Of a stretch of 48,364 nucleotides of DNA, positions 1-7,694 are shown piece by piece. Within the stretch, counting starts at the first letter, position 1. Each line of letters starts with the position of its first letter. Under the pieces are notes generated by a model, which was not told the origin of the DNA, did no database searches, and saw only the letters and a program-made list of their open reading frames with translations. The DNA lies in assembly GCA_036002485.1 (NCBI GenBank), contig DASYTI010000014.1:1-48364 (forward strand), written 5' to 3'. The translations under genes were made by a program, and so were the position numbers. The DNA comes from Candidatus Methylomirabilota bacterium. GTDB lineage: Bacteria > Methylomirabilota > Methylomirabilia > Rokubacteriales > CSP1-6.

Positions 1-123
1 GACGTGGTGCCGGCGGAAGCCGAGATCTACCAGGGCCTCGTCGAGGCCTTCCGGGCGCGACGCATCGGCGTGCCCGTCAGCGCGCACGAGGTCAGGCTTC
101 TCGAAGCCGCCGTCTCGCGCTAG
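1..123 (+). CDS. C-terminal end of a probable Gfo/Idh/MocA-type oxidoreductase (partial)
   Basis: The window opens inside an open frame whose last 40 codons end at TAG 121-123. The visible tail (..YQGLVEAFRARR..VPVSAHEVRLLEAA..) resembles the last helix of Gfo/Idh/MocA NAD(P)-dependent sugar or inositol dehydrogenases, where a 'G.PVPVSA.....LE' stretch precedes the terminus. No nucleotide-binding domain is in view, so the family is a guess from a short tail. The TIR-bounded repeat begins at the base after the stop codon. Confidence 0.4.
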   Translation, partial: DVVPAEAEIYQGLVEAFRARRIGVPVSAHEVRLLEAAVSR

Positions 124-365
124 GCAGGCGGCTCAAAAAGGTCCAGATGCGAGGCATCGCCCCGCTGTTCGAGTTGAGCGGCGGCCCCTGGCCGTCGCGA
201 GACGAGAGCTGAGTTGATCCGCAGGTGAGGCGTACTTTCCGTACGTTGAACCTGCGGTCGAGGGCGCCGTCTTATGATTGCGTGGACGTGGCTGACACCG
301 CCCAGCGGTCGGGTCTCTTCGCGCAAGCGCTCATCGCCGCAGATGGGCCTTTTTCAGCCGCCTGC
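124..365. repeat. Dispersed element with terminal inverted repeats, copy A
   Basis: About 242 bp bounded by near-complementary ends: GCAGGCGGCTCAAAAAGG at the left and the complement of GCAGGCGGCTGAAAAAGG at the right, with similarity continuing through TGCG. Inside is a smaller inverted repeat, CGCAGGT..GCGTAC..GTACG..ACCTGCG (about 221-274). The core CTGTTCGAGTTGAGCGGCGG recurs in the other copies (7695-7927, 11992-12100, 47972-48048). No transposase frame is present, so it is MITE- or REP-like. It fills the gap between two convergent genes exactly, starting at the base after one stop and ending 2 bp before the other. Confidence 0.75.
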
Positions 366-367
366 TC

Positions 368-1954
368 TCACTCCACGATTCTGCGCGTCACCGACCGCGT
401 GGCGCCAAAGGTCGGGATGAAGGCCGAGTGCTTGCCCGCGCCGCCCGCCACGATGACCATGATGTCCCGCCAGTCGCGGGCGATTCGCAGCAACGCATCG
501 GAAGACCTGTCCGTGAAGCCCTCCGGGTATATCGCCTCGAAGCGCGTGAGGTTCTCGGAGGTGAAGCGTCCTCGCGGCACGCCGGCCGCTTCCCACACGG
601 CCCGTCTGAAGTCGTCCTTCTTCCAGCCCGTGGACGCCACGGTCGCCGCGTGCTCGGGCCCCAGGACAATCAGCGGCTCGCCGCCCAGATAGATGTTGTT
701 GGATCCCGTGGTCGCCGCGGTGCCCACCACGGTGGCCACGATCCCCTCGGGCGTGACGGTGCCATGATCGTTGATATTGTGGGGCGCCTCCGATCCGCAC
801 ACGGTCACCGTGCTGTCATCGGGGGAGAAGCCGCGCTCGACCGAGAGCGGTTCCCATGGCGAGGCCGCCTCGTTCTCGCCGACGCAGTAGGCGTACTTGC
901 CCGGGTGCCCGTGGGTCGCCCGGTCCTCCTTGCCGGGGCGCGCGCCGCCCACGTTCTGGAGCGTCAGCCTCACCGCCCGACCGATGGCGGCATTGGCCCG
1001 CGCGCCCTGTCCGAGGGCATTGCCCGCGGCATTGATCCCGAGCCGACGCATGATGGGACCATTGACGATGAGGAGGGGCGAGCAGGGATGGGTCGTGGTC
1101 TGAACGGCCTGCAGATTGAAAGACGGGTCCGCCAGGGCTTCGAGCGCCGCCAGGATCACCGGCATGTGCTCAGGCAGCGCTCCCGCCATGACGGCATTGG
1201 CCGCGACGGCTTCCATGGTCGCCCTCCCGAGCCTCGGCACGAGAACGGCCACCACCTCATCGGGCTTGCGTCGCGTCAGGGCGAGCATCCGCTTCACGCG
1301 CTCCGCCGTGGGCGGAATGGCGGGCAGGCCATCGCCCCATCCCCGCTCCATCAGCCAGCTCTGAAACTCATCGAGATCAGAGGGCGCCCCATGGATGCCG
1401 TCAGGGCCGGCGCCCGCCGCCGCGGTGGCGAGTGGCGGAGAGGTCAGCGCGCGAAGAACGCTCGGGGCCACGGGCTCCGCCTTGGCCGCGGCCGCGCCCG
1501 GTAAGATGCCGCCTATGGGATGCGGCACCGTGACCACGGGAAGCTCCGGCAGCCCTCGCGCCGCGGACTGAGCCCGAGCCAGCGGAAGGAATTCATCGGT
1601 GCCCACCACGACGCAGGCCACGCCCCTCGCCTCCAGCTCCGCGGCGTCGTGGACACTCCACGACGTGCACGACCCTCAGTCGGCCGAGGCCGTGAGGGCG
1701 ACGCGCGAGCTGCTCGCGATCTCCTCGAGGACGGAAGTCGCGGCGCTGATCGATGAGCCGGGCTTGCTCCACACGCGCACGGCGCGGGCGCCACCCTGGG
1801 CGGCGAGCAGCGCGCCCAGGCGCTCGAGCAAGACCCTCGCATTGGGCTTCGAATTGTCGAGCAGCGCGATGGTCACGCCTTCGAGCGAGCCCGGGCGCAC
1901 GGCCAGGTTCCGCGCGGTGGCGGCGGAGGAGCCGGCGGGATCGACGATGTCCAT
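368..1954 (-). CDS. UGSC-family selenoprotein (in-frame UGA read as selenocysteine)
   Basis: Conventional reading gives two pieces, a 92-residue frame (1676-1954) and a 417-residue frame (368-1621). They lie in the same frame and are separated only by TGA at 1676-1678. Reading that TGA as selenocysteine gives one 528-residue protein with ..TASAD-U-GSC-TSWSVHD.., the Sec-Gly-Ser-Cys signature of the UGSC family (U93, C96). The N-terminal ~110 residues look like a small alpha/beta redox domain. The rest is a long conserved domain of unknown function with its own cysteines (..THPCSP.., ..AYCVGE.., ..VTVCGSE..). A SECIS-like hairpin follows the UGA at once. The ATG at 1954 has only a weak ribosome site, 6 bp after a short upstream reading frame. 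The substrate is unknown; a thiol/selenol redox or reductase role is inferred from the UxxC motif. Confidence 0.88.
1645..1678 (-). promoter_or_regulatory. bacterial SECIS element of the UGSC selenoprotein
   Basis: On the minus-strand transcript UGA (1678-1676) is followed by 10 nt, then CGUCGUGG (1665-1658), loop AGUGU (1657-1653) and CCACGACG (1652-1645). That is a perfect 8 bp stem, extendable to 9 bp by closing A-U. The loop carries the GU expected for SelB binding. The G lies 19 nt after the UGA, within the spacing usual for bacterial SECIS elements. The hairpin is inside the coding sequence, as bacterial SelB requires. Confidence 0.82.
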
Positions 1955-1960
1955 GTCAGG

Positions 1961-2089
1961 TCACCATGACGGGCGACGGTAGAGCCCTGTCTCACGGGTG
2001 AAGGCGGCCGGGAAGCTACCGATCATGTCCAGCATCTTGCCCATGATCACGGGCATGAGCAAGCTCTCCGCGACGCGGAAGGTATTGAC
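1961..2089 (-). pseudogene. possible C-terminal remnant of an unidentified gene upstream of the selenoprotein
   Basis: In a frame different from the MFS gene, codons from 2089 to TGA 1963-1961 read like a natural protein end (VNTFRVAESLLMPVIMGKML.. then ..GSFPAAFTRETGLY..). It stops 6 bp before the selenoprotein start, as a preceding operon gene would. The frame further upstream is arginine/serine-rich shadow. It may be the tail of a gene whose 5' part was replaced when the MFS gene's 3' end was joined here, or it may be chance. I do not recognise the family. Confidence 0.3.
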
Positions 2090-3239
2090 GGCCAGGCAGA
2101 AGGGCGATGAGGGCCGCGCTCGCGCAGACGAAGGCCGCGGCGTCGAACGTGAAGCGGAAGGCGGGCAGAAAGCCGAGGGTCGCCGAGCGCGCGCCAAAGA
2201 GCCACGCGGCGCTCTGCACACCGATCACCACGCCGAGGGTACGGGAAAGAAAAGCAAAGCCGCCGGCCGCCCCCTGCTGGCGCGCCGGGAATGCGGCCAT
2301 GGCCTGCGCGATGTTCGGTACCTGAAAGACGCCGAGGCCGAAGCCCACGAGAGCAAGCGCCGCGCCCACCAGCGGGAGCGGAGTGGTGGCGCCACAGCGC
2401 GCGACCATCGCGAGGCCGGCCGCCTCGACGATCAGGCCCAGGACCATGGGCCCGCGCCGCCCCCAGCCATCGGTGGCGCGCCCACTCACGGGCGCCGCCA
2501 CGGCCGTGGCGAGCGGGGTCAACATGAAGAGAAGTCCCCCCACCGCGGGCGAGACTCCGCGCTCGGTCACGAGATAGAACGGCGCCAGGAGCCAGACCGC
2601 GAACTGGGCGAAGTTGGCGAGAAAGGCCAGCAGGCCCGCGTGGATGACGGGCCAGCGGAAGATGTCAGCGGGGGCGACCATCCGCCACGTCGCCGCCGAG
2701 GCGCGGCGAGGCTCGCGTGTCCACGCGGCGAGGGCGACGATGGCCGCCGCGACGGGCACGCGATAAAGAAAGACGCCCTTCCAGCCGAACGCATCGACGA
2801 GAAAGCCTCCGATGAGCGGGCTCACGCCGAGGCCCAAGCCCAGACCGAAGCTTGCCCAGCCCAGCCCCCAGCCGTGTCGCGAGGAGGGCAGGGCCAGCGT
2901 CACCAGCGCCGGCGCGGCGCCGTAAATGAGCCCCCCGCTCACGCCCTGGAGCACGCGGACGACGAGGAGCACCCCGAAGGAAGGCACGATGGCGAAGCCG
3001 AGGAAGGAGAGGAGGGACAGGAGCAAGCCCGCGCGCACGACGCGCCCGGCCCCGAGCCGGTCGGCGAGCACGCCGGCGGCGAAGGCCGTCACCGAATACG
3101 TCCCGACATAGCAGATGATGACCCAGCGGATGGTGGTGGGGCCGACCTCGAAGGCGGCCGCCATGGCGGGAAACGCGATGTTGAGGGAGCCGTCGAGCCC
3201 GACGAGCAGAAAGCCTGCCGCGGCCAGGAGGACGGGCAT
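2016..3239 (-). CDS. MFS transporter (drug/solute efflux type)
   Basis: A 407-residue polytopic membrane protein with about 12 hydrophobic segments. ATG 3239 is chosen because the first helix starts at once (MPVLLAAAGFLLVGLDGSLN); the frame is open further upstream but not protein-like. A loop 2-3 motif of the family is visible (GVLADRLGAGRVVRAG, with a second copy GRATDGWGRRGP after the central loop). It probably exports small organic molecules by proton antiport; the substrate cannot be told. The last ~23 residues (QYLPRRGELAHARDHG..) are hydrophilic and overlap, in another frame, a better-looking protein tail, so the natural C-terminus may have been lost by a rearrangement near 2090. Confidence 0.85.
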   Translation of the reverse strand: MPVLLAAAGFLLVGLDGSLNIAFPAMAAAFEVGPTTIRWVIICYVGTYSVTAFAAGVLADRLGAGRVVRAGLLLSLLSFLGFAIVPSFGVLLVVRVLQGVSGGLIYGAAPALVTLALPSSRHGWGLGWASFGLGLGLGVSPLIGGFLVDAFGWKGVFLYRVPVAAAIVALAAWTREPRRASAATWRMVAPADIFRWPVIHAGLLAFLANFAQFAVWLLAPFYLVTERGVSPAVGGLLFMLTPLATAVAAPVSGRATDGWGRRGPMVLGLIVEAAGLAMVARCGATTPLPLVGAALALVGFGLGVFQVPNIAQAMAAFPARQQGAAGGFAFLSRTLGVVIGVQSAAWLFGARSATLGFLPAFRFTFDAAAFVCASAALIALLPGRQYLPRRGELAHARDHGQDAGHDR

Positions 3240-3379
3240 GCGACCGAGTATACGGTTGCCGCCGGCGCCGCGTTGCCAGAGTCGAGATGCTCCCGCGCAG
3301 GGAAATGCTACGATGGGACGATTTGCATCGGACAGACCTTCACCGCTGGCATGACGACCATCCGAAAGGGGATCGGCCA

Positions 3380-4132
3380 ATGCGTCAAATCTGGTTCCTC
3401 GCATTACTCGCGGGTCTTGTTTTCGTTGTCGCTACCCCGGGGGCGGCCGAGCTCGTACCTCTGGGGACGCTCCGGGCCATGGATCCGAAAGACTCCGCGG
3501 CCGTGACCGTCGAGTGCGAGAAGAGCGCCGACGGCAGCCAGATGACGTGCGGATTCGTCCACGTGAAAGTGTCTCGGGTGAAGACCCCGGAAGCGGCGCG
3601 GGCTGAGCTCGAGAAAAACCTCAAGCAGCAGCCGCTCGAGGCAACCACCAAGGCGGTGTGCGGCAACGAAAAGGAATTCACCACCCAGTACAGGGACCTG
3701 GCCGCCTCCCCCCGCGTGGGCGAGAACCAGAAGGCCTTCATGACCCAGACCATGCAGCGCATGAGGACCTTCTGCGCCAAGCCTTCCCTGCAGAGCCTTC
3801 GAGAGTTCAGCTGGTTCATGCTGAGCAAGGACACGAGGACCTGTAAGCTCCGGACCAGCTCGTGGCGGGAGACCTTCATCCAGAACGCCTCTCGCGTGTG
3901 GGTGAGCAATCGCGGACCCGCCGGAGCCTGCGGGGTCATCAGCGTGTCGACTCTGGAAGAGAGACCGATGGATCCGAATGCCAAGAGCAAGGCGGCCTCC
4001 TGGATCTACGAGGCACAGAAGATCCTGACCACGAAGACGGGCGCCTGCAATCAGGCCGACGATGAAGGCAAGGTTCGCTATTCCATCAGTGGCCTCAACC
4101 CAACCTTCGGGTGTGAGTTCATGGAGTTCTGA
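3380..4132 (+). CDS. secreted cysteine-containing protein of unknown function
   Basis: A 250-residue protein. The ATG at 3380 precedes a clear signal peptide (MRQIWFLALLAGLVFVVA..PGAAE), so the mature protein is exported. The mature part has about eight cysteines (..VTVECEKS.., ..MTCGFVH.., ..TKAVCGN.., ..TFCAKP.., ..TRTCKLR.., ..GACGVIS.., ..GACNQ.., ..FGCEF..), consistent with periplasmic disulfides. No catalytic motif or known domain is recognised. It is divergent from the MFS gene, with 140 bp between them. Confidence 0.7.
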   Translation: MRQIWFLALLAGLVFVVATPGAAELVPLGTLRAMDPKDSAAVTVECEKSADGSQMTCGFVHVKVSRVKTPEAARAELEKNLKQQPLEATTKAVCGNEKEFTTQYRDLAASPRVGENQKAFMTQTMQRMRTFCAKPSLQSLREFSWFMLSKDTRTCKLRTSSWRETFIQNASRVWVSNRGPAGACGVISVSTLEERPMDPNAKSKAASWIYEAQKILTTKTGACNQADDEGKVRYSISGLNPTFGCEFMEF

Positions 4133-4203
4133 GACGGTTTGCCAATGCCCGATACGGCCGAGTGATTGACGCGGCCGCGGGAGTCGGGTAGAAGAGAGGC
4201 GCC

Positions 4204-4599
4204 ATGGCCCTCACGCCCGGCCTCACCGGCGAGTTCGAGCAGCTCGTCATGCCTGAGCTGACCGCGGACGCCCTCGGCAACAAGGGCGTGCAGGTCTTCG
4301 CCACGCCCTTCGTGATCAATCTCATGGAGCTCACCTGCAATGCGGCGATGAAGCCTCACCTGCCCACGGGAGCTTCCTCCGTCGGCACCATGGTGGAGAT
4401 GAAGCATCTGGCCGCCTCGCCCGTGGGCATGAAGGTCCGGGCCAAGGCGACGCTGCTCGAGACGGACGGCAAGCGCTGCCGCTTCGAGGTCACGGTGTGG
4501 GACGAGACGGAGAAGATCGGGGAAGGGCGACACGAGCGATTTGTCGTCCCAAACCTCGAGAAGTTCCTGTCGCGGGCCATGAGCAAGCGAGGCGCCTGA
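4204..4599 (+). CDS. hotdog-fold thioesterase (FlK-like acyl-CoA thioesterase family)
   Basis: 131 residues, the usual length for a single hotdog domain. Features shared with fluoroacetyl-CoA-thioesterase-like proteins are visible: FATPFVINLMELTC (active-site Thr/Glu region), SVGTMVEMKHLAASPVG (His) and FEVTVWDETEKIGEGRHERFVV (last strands). It is expected to hydrolyse an acyl-CoA thioester in the cytoplasm. The start ATG follows GAAGAGAGG. Its stop codon overlaps the next start (TGATG), so it heads a three-gene translationally coupled operon with two MaoC-type dehydratase subunits. The substrate is unknown. Confidence 0.87.
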   Translation: MALTPGLTGEFEQLVMPELTADALGNKGVQVFATPFVINLMELTCNAAMKPHLPTGASSVGTMVEMKHLAASPVGMKVRAKATLLETDGKRCRFEVTVWDETEKIGEGRHERFVVPNLEKFLSRAMSKRGA

Positions 4600-5054
4600 T
4601 GCCCATCCAGATCAATCATGGCGTCAAGGGCAAGGAGTATCCGCCCTATGCCGTCACCGTGGAGCGCGGCAAGATCAAGGAGTTCGCCCGCGCCATTGGC
4701 GACGAGTCACCCTTCTATCTGGACGACGAGGTCGGCCGCGGGTCACCATGGGGCGACATCATCGCGCCGCCCACCTTTCCCGTCACCTTCCGCAACGACA
4801 GGGCGGGCACGGAGACGCTGCTCCATGATCTCGGCGTCGACATCGGGCGCATCCTCCACGGCGAGCAGGAGTTCGAGCACTTCAAGCCCATCCTGCCCGG
4901 ACGCACCTATCTCTGCCGGGGCCGCATCACCGACATCTACGAGAAGACGGGGAAGTCCGGGCCCATGGCCTTCGTGGTGCGCGAGACCACCATCACCGAC
5001 GGCGACAACGACATCGTGTGCGTGATGCGACACATCACTGTGGTGCGCCTGTGA
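4599..5054 (+). CDS. MaoC/FAS1-type dehydratase, N-terminal-domain subunit
   Basis: 151 residues starting at ATG 4599, which overlaps the previous stop codon. The sequence matches the N-terminal hotdog of split (R)-hydroxyacyl dehydratases (HadA/HadC-like): VTVERGKIKEFARAIGD, then DIIAPPTFPVTF, then HGEQEFEHFKPILPG, then ..TTITDGDNDIVC. These subunits help bind the acyl chain and usually lack the catalytic Asp/His pair, which the next gene supplies. The pair probably hydrates an enoyl-CoA or dehydrates a hydroxyacyl thioester as a heterodimer. Confidence 0.85.
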   Translation: MPIQINHGVKGKEYPPYAVTVERGKIKEFARAIGDESPFYLDDEVGRGSPWGDIIAPPTFPVTFRNDRAGTETLLHDLGVDIGRILHGEQEFEHFKPILPGRTYLCRGRITDIYEKTGKSGPMAFVVRETTITDGDNDIVCVMRHITVVRL

Positions 5055-5494
5055 AATACGCCAAGGTCTACGCAGAGGACATCCAGATCGGCACGGAGAT
5101 GCCGCCGCTCGTCAAGCCGCCCGTCCAGCAGATCCAGCTCACCCGCTATGCCGGCGCCTCGGGAGACTTCAACCCCATCCACCAGGACGCGGCCTTCGCC
5201 AAGGCCTCCGGCATGGGCGACGTCTTCGCCCACGGCATGCTGTCCATGGGCTTCGTGGCGCAGTCAGTCACCGACTGGCTCGGCGTGGGCACGGTCCGCA
5301 AGATCGGCGTGCGCTTCGCGGCCCTCGTACGTCTGGGCGACGTCATCACCTGCCGCGGCCGCGTGGTCGCCAAGCGCCCACCGAAAGAAGACGACGGTCC
5401 CCACCTCGTGGATCTGGAGCTCTGGGCCGAGAATCAGAAGGGCGAGAAGGTCATCACCGGCAAGGCCACCGCCACCCTCTCCTCACGCGGGTAG
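5051..5494 (+). CDS. MaoC-type (R)-hydratase/dehydratase, catalytic subunit
   Basis: 147 residues. GTG 5051 overlaps the preceding TGA (CTGTGA), indicating translational coupling; an ATG further upstream in this frame would overlap the previous gene by 37 bp and is not needed. The hydratase-2 motif is intact: YAGASGDFNPIHQDAAFAKA followed by FAHGMLSMGF, with catalytic Asp (ASGD) and His (PIHQD). With the preceding subunit it forms a HadAB-like hydratase. The coupled thioesterase upstream suggests the operon handles one specific acyl-CoA. Confidence 0.88.
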   Translation: MKYAKVYAEDIQIGTEMPPLVKPPVQQIQLTRYAGASGDFNPIHQDAAFAKASGMGDVFAHGMLSMGFVAQSVTDWLGVGTVRKIGVRFAALVRLGDVITCRGRVVAKRPPKEDDGPHLVDLELWAENQKGEKVITGKATATLSSRG

Positions 5495-5610
5495 AGATCA
5501 GCGGCTTCTGGTTCGGTGTAATCTAGTGTATCTAAGGGTGAACATTGACGGCACCTGGCCATCGCCGTCAACATCTCGAATGTGACGCGGGAAGCATGGA
5601 GCACGGAACA

Positions 5611-6153
5611 ATGCCGACGCGAGCGGTCCTGACCTACAGCGACTATGCGGCCCTTCCCGCCGACGGGCGGCACTACGAGCTGCATCGGGGCGAGCTGTCG
5701 GTGACGCCGGCGCCGGGCACCCGCCATCAGGAAGCCGTCATCTCGCTCGGTTCGAAGCTATATGAGCACGTGAGGTCGCGAGGCCTCGGTAAGGTCTTCG
5801 TGGCGCCGACGGACTGCATCCTGAGCAGCGTGACCGTGGTGCAACCAGATATCCTGTACGTGGCCTCCGAGCGGTTGTCGATCGTCAGCGAGCGTGGGAT
5901 CGAAGGCGCGCCGACCTTGGTGATCGAGGTGCTCTCTCCGTCGACGGCCAGCCTCGATCGCGAACGAAAGGTCAGGTTGTACGCCGAGCATGGCGTTCCG
6001 TACTACTGGATCGCGGATCCGGACAGCCGATCGGTGGAGGCGTACGCGCTCGCCGGGGCGGACTACGCGCTCGCTCGTCGCGTGACGACCGACCCGGCCG
6101 CCCTGCCGCCGCTCAGCGGCCTGACCCTCGATCCTGCCTCGATCTGGTCCTGA
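5611..6153 (+). CDS. Uma2-family (PD-(D/E)xK-like) endonuclease
   Basis: 180 residues from ATG 5611; ATG 5596, preceded by GGGAAG, is an alternative. Uma2/DUF820 hallmarks are clear: LTYSDYAALPADGRHYELHRGEL near the start, GTRHQEAVISLGSKLYEHV, then VQPDILYVA, VIEVLSPSTA and ..YAEHGVPYYWIADPDSRSVE. The D of QPD and the E of IEV fit the nuclease-fold metal site. These proteins are abundant in cyanobacteria and soil bacteria and their biological role is poorly known. No toxin, antitoxin or mobile partner is adjacent. Confidence 0.88.
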   Translation: MPTRAVLTYSDYAALPADGRHYELHRGELSVTPAPGTRHQEAVISLGSKLYEHVRSRGLGKVFVAPTDCILSSVTVVQPDILYVASERLSIVSERGIEGAPTLVIEVLSPSTASLDRERKVRLYAEHGVPYYWIADPDSRSVEAYALAGADYALARRVTTDPAALPPLSGLTLDPASIWS

Positions 6154-6217
6154 CCTCGCGTCATGCACATAGGTTTGAGCGTCGTCAGCTCTCCCTAACA
6201 AATTCGGTTGGTGCCGA

Positions 6218-7006
6218 TCATCGGTCTCGATCGATCGTGGCCGGACAATGGGCGTTCTGCGCCCTCGCCGAATCGAGCAAACCCTCACGCCATTGCTCGC
6301 CGTTGTAGCTGCCCGAGGCAGGATCGGGGTCGGCCGCGCCCTCGCCGGCATAGAGACTGCTCACCTGGAGGCGGGTGATCGCTCCCAGGTACACGGTGGC
6401 CGCGATCTGGCGCGTGCGACCCGGGTGGAAGAGAAGGACGAGATAGCACGGCGGTGCCGTGCGGGTCCCGTTGAGCATGCCCGTCCGCCAGCCCGGTCCG
6501 AGCTGAGGTGACATGATTCGGACCCGCGCCTGCATGCGGGGGAGCGCGGGGACTGGGGTCTCCCCTTCAGGGAGGCGCTCGGCCATCCGGGCCGTCGAGC
6601 GGGCCAAGTCTCTCAACTGTTGCAGGTCGATCGATTTTTCTGAGAGCAGGCCCGAGCCGAGACACCGACTGGCCGTGACCACTCCGGGAGAGGCCGTGGC
6701 CGTTCCGAAAACGACGAACCGTTGCCCGATCCTCGGCTCCACCGGAGGCAAGAAGTATTCGCAATCGCTGGCCGAGATCGTCACGCGGACCTCGGCGCTC
6801 GGCGCACCCTTGAAGAATTCGATGACCCGAAATCGCGCCTCGGACAGCGGCGCAAAGGCGACTGTCTCGCCGACAAACACCAGGTCGCTCAGCTGGAGTC
6901 TTCGCGCGACGTCGAGCTGCATGCAATCACAGGCCAGCGCCGCACTGGAGCCGGCCATGAGCATGAGGCCGACGAGGGAAAGACCCAGGCAAAGATGTCT
7001 GGCCAC
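6218..7006 (-). CDS. exported TIMP/NTR-like domain protein
   Basis: 262 residues from GTG 7006, chosen because a signal peptide follows directly (..LCLGLSLVGLMLMAGSSAALA) and the mature protein would begin CDCMQ. A mature N-terminal CxC followed by LSDLVFVGETVAF, RFRVIEFFKGAP, ASDCEYFLPP, RFVVFGTA and ASRCLGSGLLSE matches bacterial proteins related to the tissue-inhibitor-of-metalloproteinase (netrin-like) fold, where the N-terminal Cys would contact a metal. The C-terminal ~120 residues have no recognised domain. Protease inhibition is an inference from fold resemblance only. It lies 14 bp after the Nudix gene in the same direction. Confidence 0.65.
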   Translation of the reverse strand: MARHLCLGLSLVGLMLMAGSSAALACDCMQLDVARRLQLSDLVFVGETVAFAPLSEARFRVIEFFKGAPSAEVRVTISASDCEYFLPPVEPRIGQRFVVFGTATASPGVVTASRCLGSGLLSEKSIDLQQLRDLARSTARMAERLPEGETPVPALPRMQARVRIMSPQLGPGWRTGMLNGTRTAPPCYLVLLFHPGRTRQIAATVYLGAITRLQVSSLYAGEGAADPDPASGSYNGEQWREGLLDSARAQNAHCPATIDRDR

Positions 7007-7020
7007 GATGCCGAGAACTT

Positions 7021-7563
7021 CTAGCGCCGCGGGTCCTTGCCGTTCAGAAAGGCGCGGAGGGCCTCGGTGGTGGAGGGGAAGGCCAGCTCCCCCCACGGAA
7101 TATCGCCAGGCGCCACCCACTCGACGCGGTCGTTCTCCCAGCACGTGCGCAGCTCGCCGCCGATCACGCGCGCGCGGTAGACGACGATGACGATGGGCGT
7201 GCCCGGATAGGAGTAGACGCCGAGGAGGCCGTCCAGGTCCACCTCGAGGCCCGTCTCCTCGCGCGTCTCGCGGACCGCCGCGGCTTCCACGGCCTCGCCC
7301 CAGTCGACGAAACCGCCCGGATAGGTCCACTTGCCCCGCGAGGGCTCGATGTTCCGCCGCGTCATGAGGACCCGGCCGTCCAGCTCGGGAATGGTCCCGG
7401 CCACCACCTTGTGGTTGAGATAGAAGATGAACGCGCAGCCGTCACAAACCATCTCATGCTTGCCTTCAGGGGGGACGGGCTGCCGCGCGAGCGCGCCGCC
7501 GCAGAGCGGGCAGAAGCGTATGCTCGAGGGAGACAGGCCGTGGTGATGATGCGTGTCGCTCAT
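7021..7563 (-). CDS. Nudix hydrolase with N-terminal zinc ribbon
   Basis: 180 residues from ATG 7563. The N-terminus has a His-rich tag and a zinc ribbon (FCPLCGGAL..MVCDGCAFIFY), as in NudC-like and related NDP-sugar/NAD pyrophosphatases. The Nudix box is complete: G-x5-E-x7-REUxEExGU, seen as GGFVDWGEAVEAAAVRETRE followed by ETGLEVD. It should hydrolyse a nucleoside diphosphate linked to another moiety using Mg2+. The frame is open far upstream but that part overlaps the repeat and a gene remnant, so ATG 7563 is preferred. Confidence 0.9.
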   Translation of the reverse strand: MSDTHHHHGLSPSSIRFCPLCGGALARQPVPPEGKHEMVCDGCAFIFYLNHKVVAGTIPELDGRVLMTRRNIEPSRGKWTYPGGFVDWGEAVEAAAVRETREETGLEVDLDGLLGVYSYPGTPIVIVVYRARVIGGELRTCWENDRVEWVAPGDIPWGELAFPSTTEALRAFLNGKDPRR

Positions 7564-7584
7564 GGCTGCGCCCAGTCTATCACC

Positions 7585-7693
7585 GTGCTGCGGATACTGG
7601 CTCTTGCCCATCGGGCCTGCGTGCTGGAAAATGGTCGTCTCGTGCTGTCTGGGCCCGCACGAGAGCTTCTGGCGGACGACCGGCTCAAAAAGT
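7585..7693 (+). pseudogene. C-terminal remnant of a branched-chain amino-acid ABC ATPase (LivF-like)
   Basis: In the plus frame from about 7591 the codons read ILALAHRACVLENGRLVLSG then PARELLADDRLKKS. That is the closing part of LivF-type ATPases (A..YVLE.GR.VLSGPA.ELL.DDRV). Nothing upstream encodes the ATPase core, because the Nudix gene occupies it on the other strand. The coding resemblance stops where the TIR element begins at 7695. It looks like a truncated leftover, not a gene. Confidence 0.6.
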
Positions 7694-7694
7694 C

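Noticed and set aside
1676-1678. Reading the UGA as a simple nonsense mutation or two separate genes
   Set aside because: The codon coincides with the U of UGSC, the frame is continuous and a SECIS-like hairpin follows at the expected distance.
1998-3506. A 502-residue plus-strand open frame over the MFS gene
   Set aside because: Low-complexity Arg/Glu/Gly sequence; the minus strand encodes a clear transporter.
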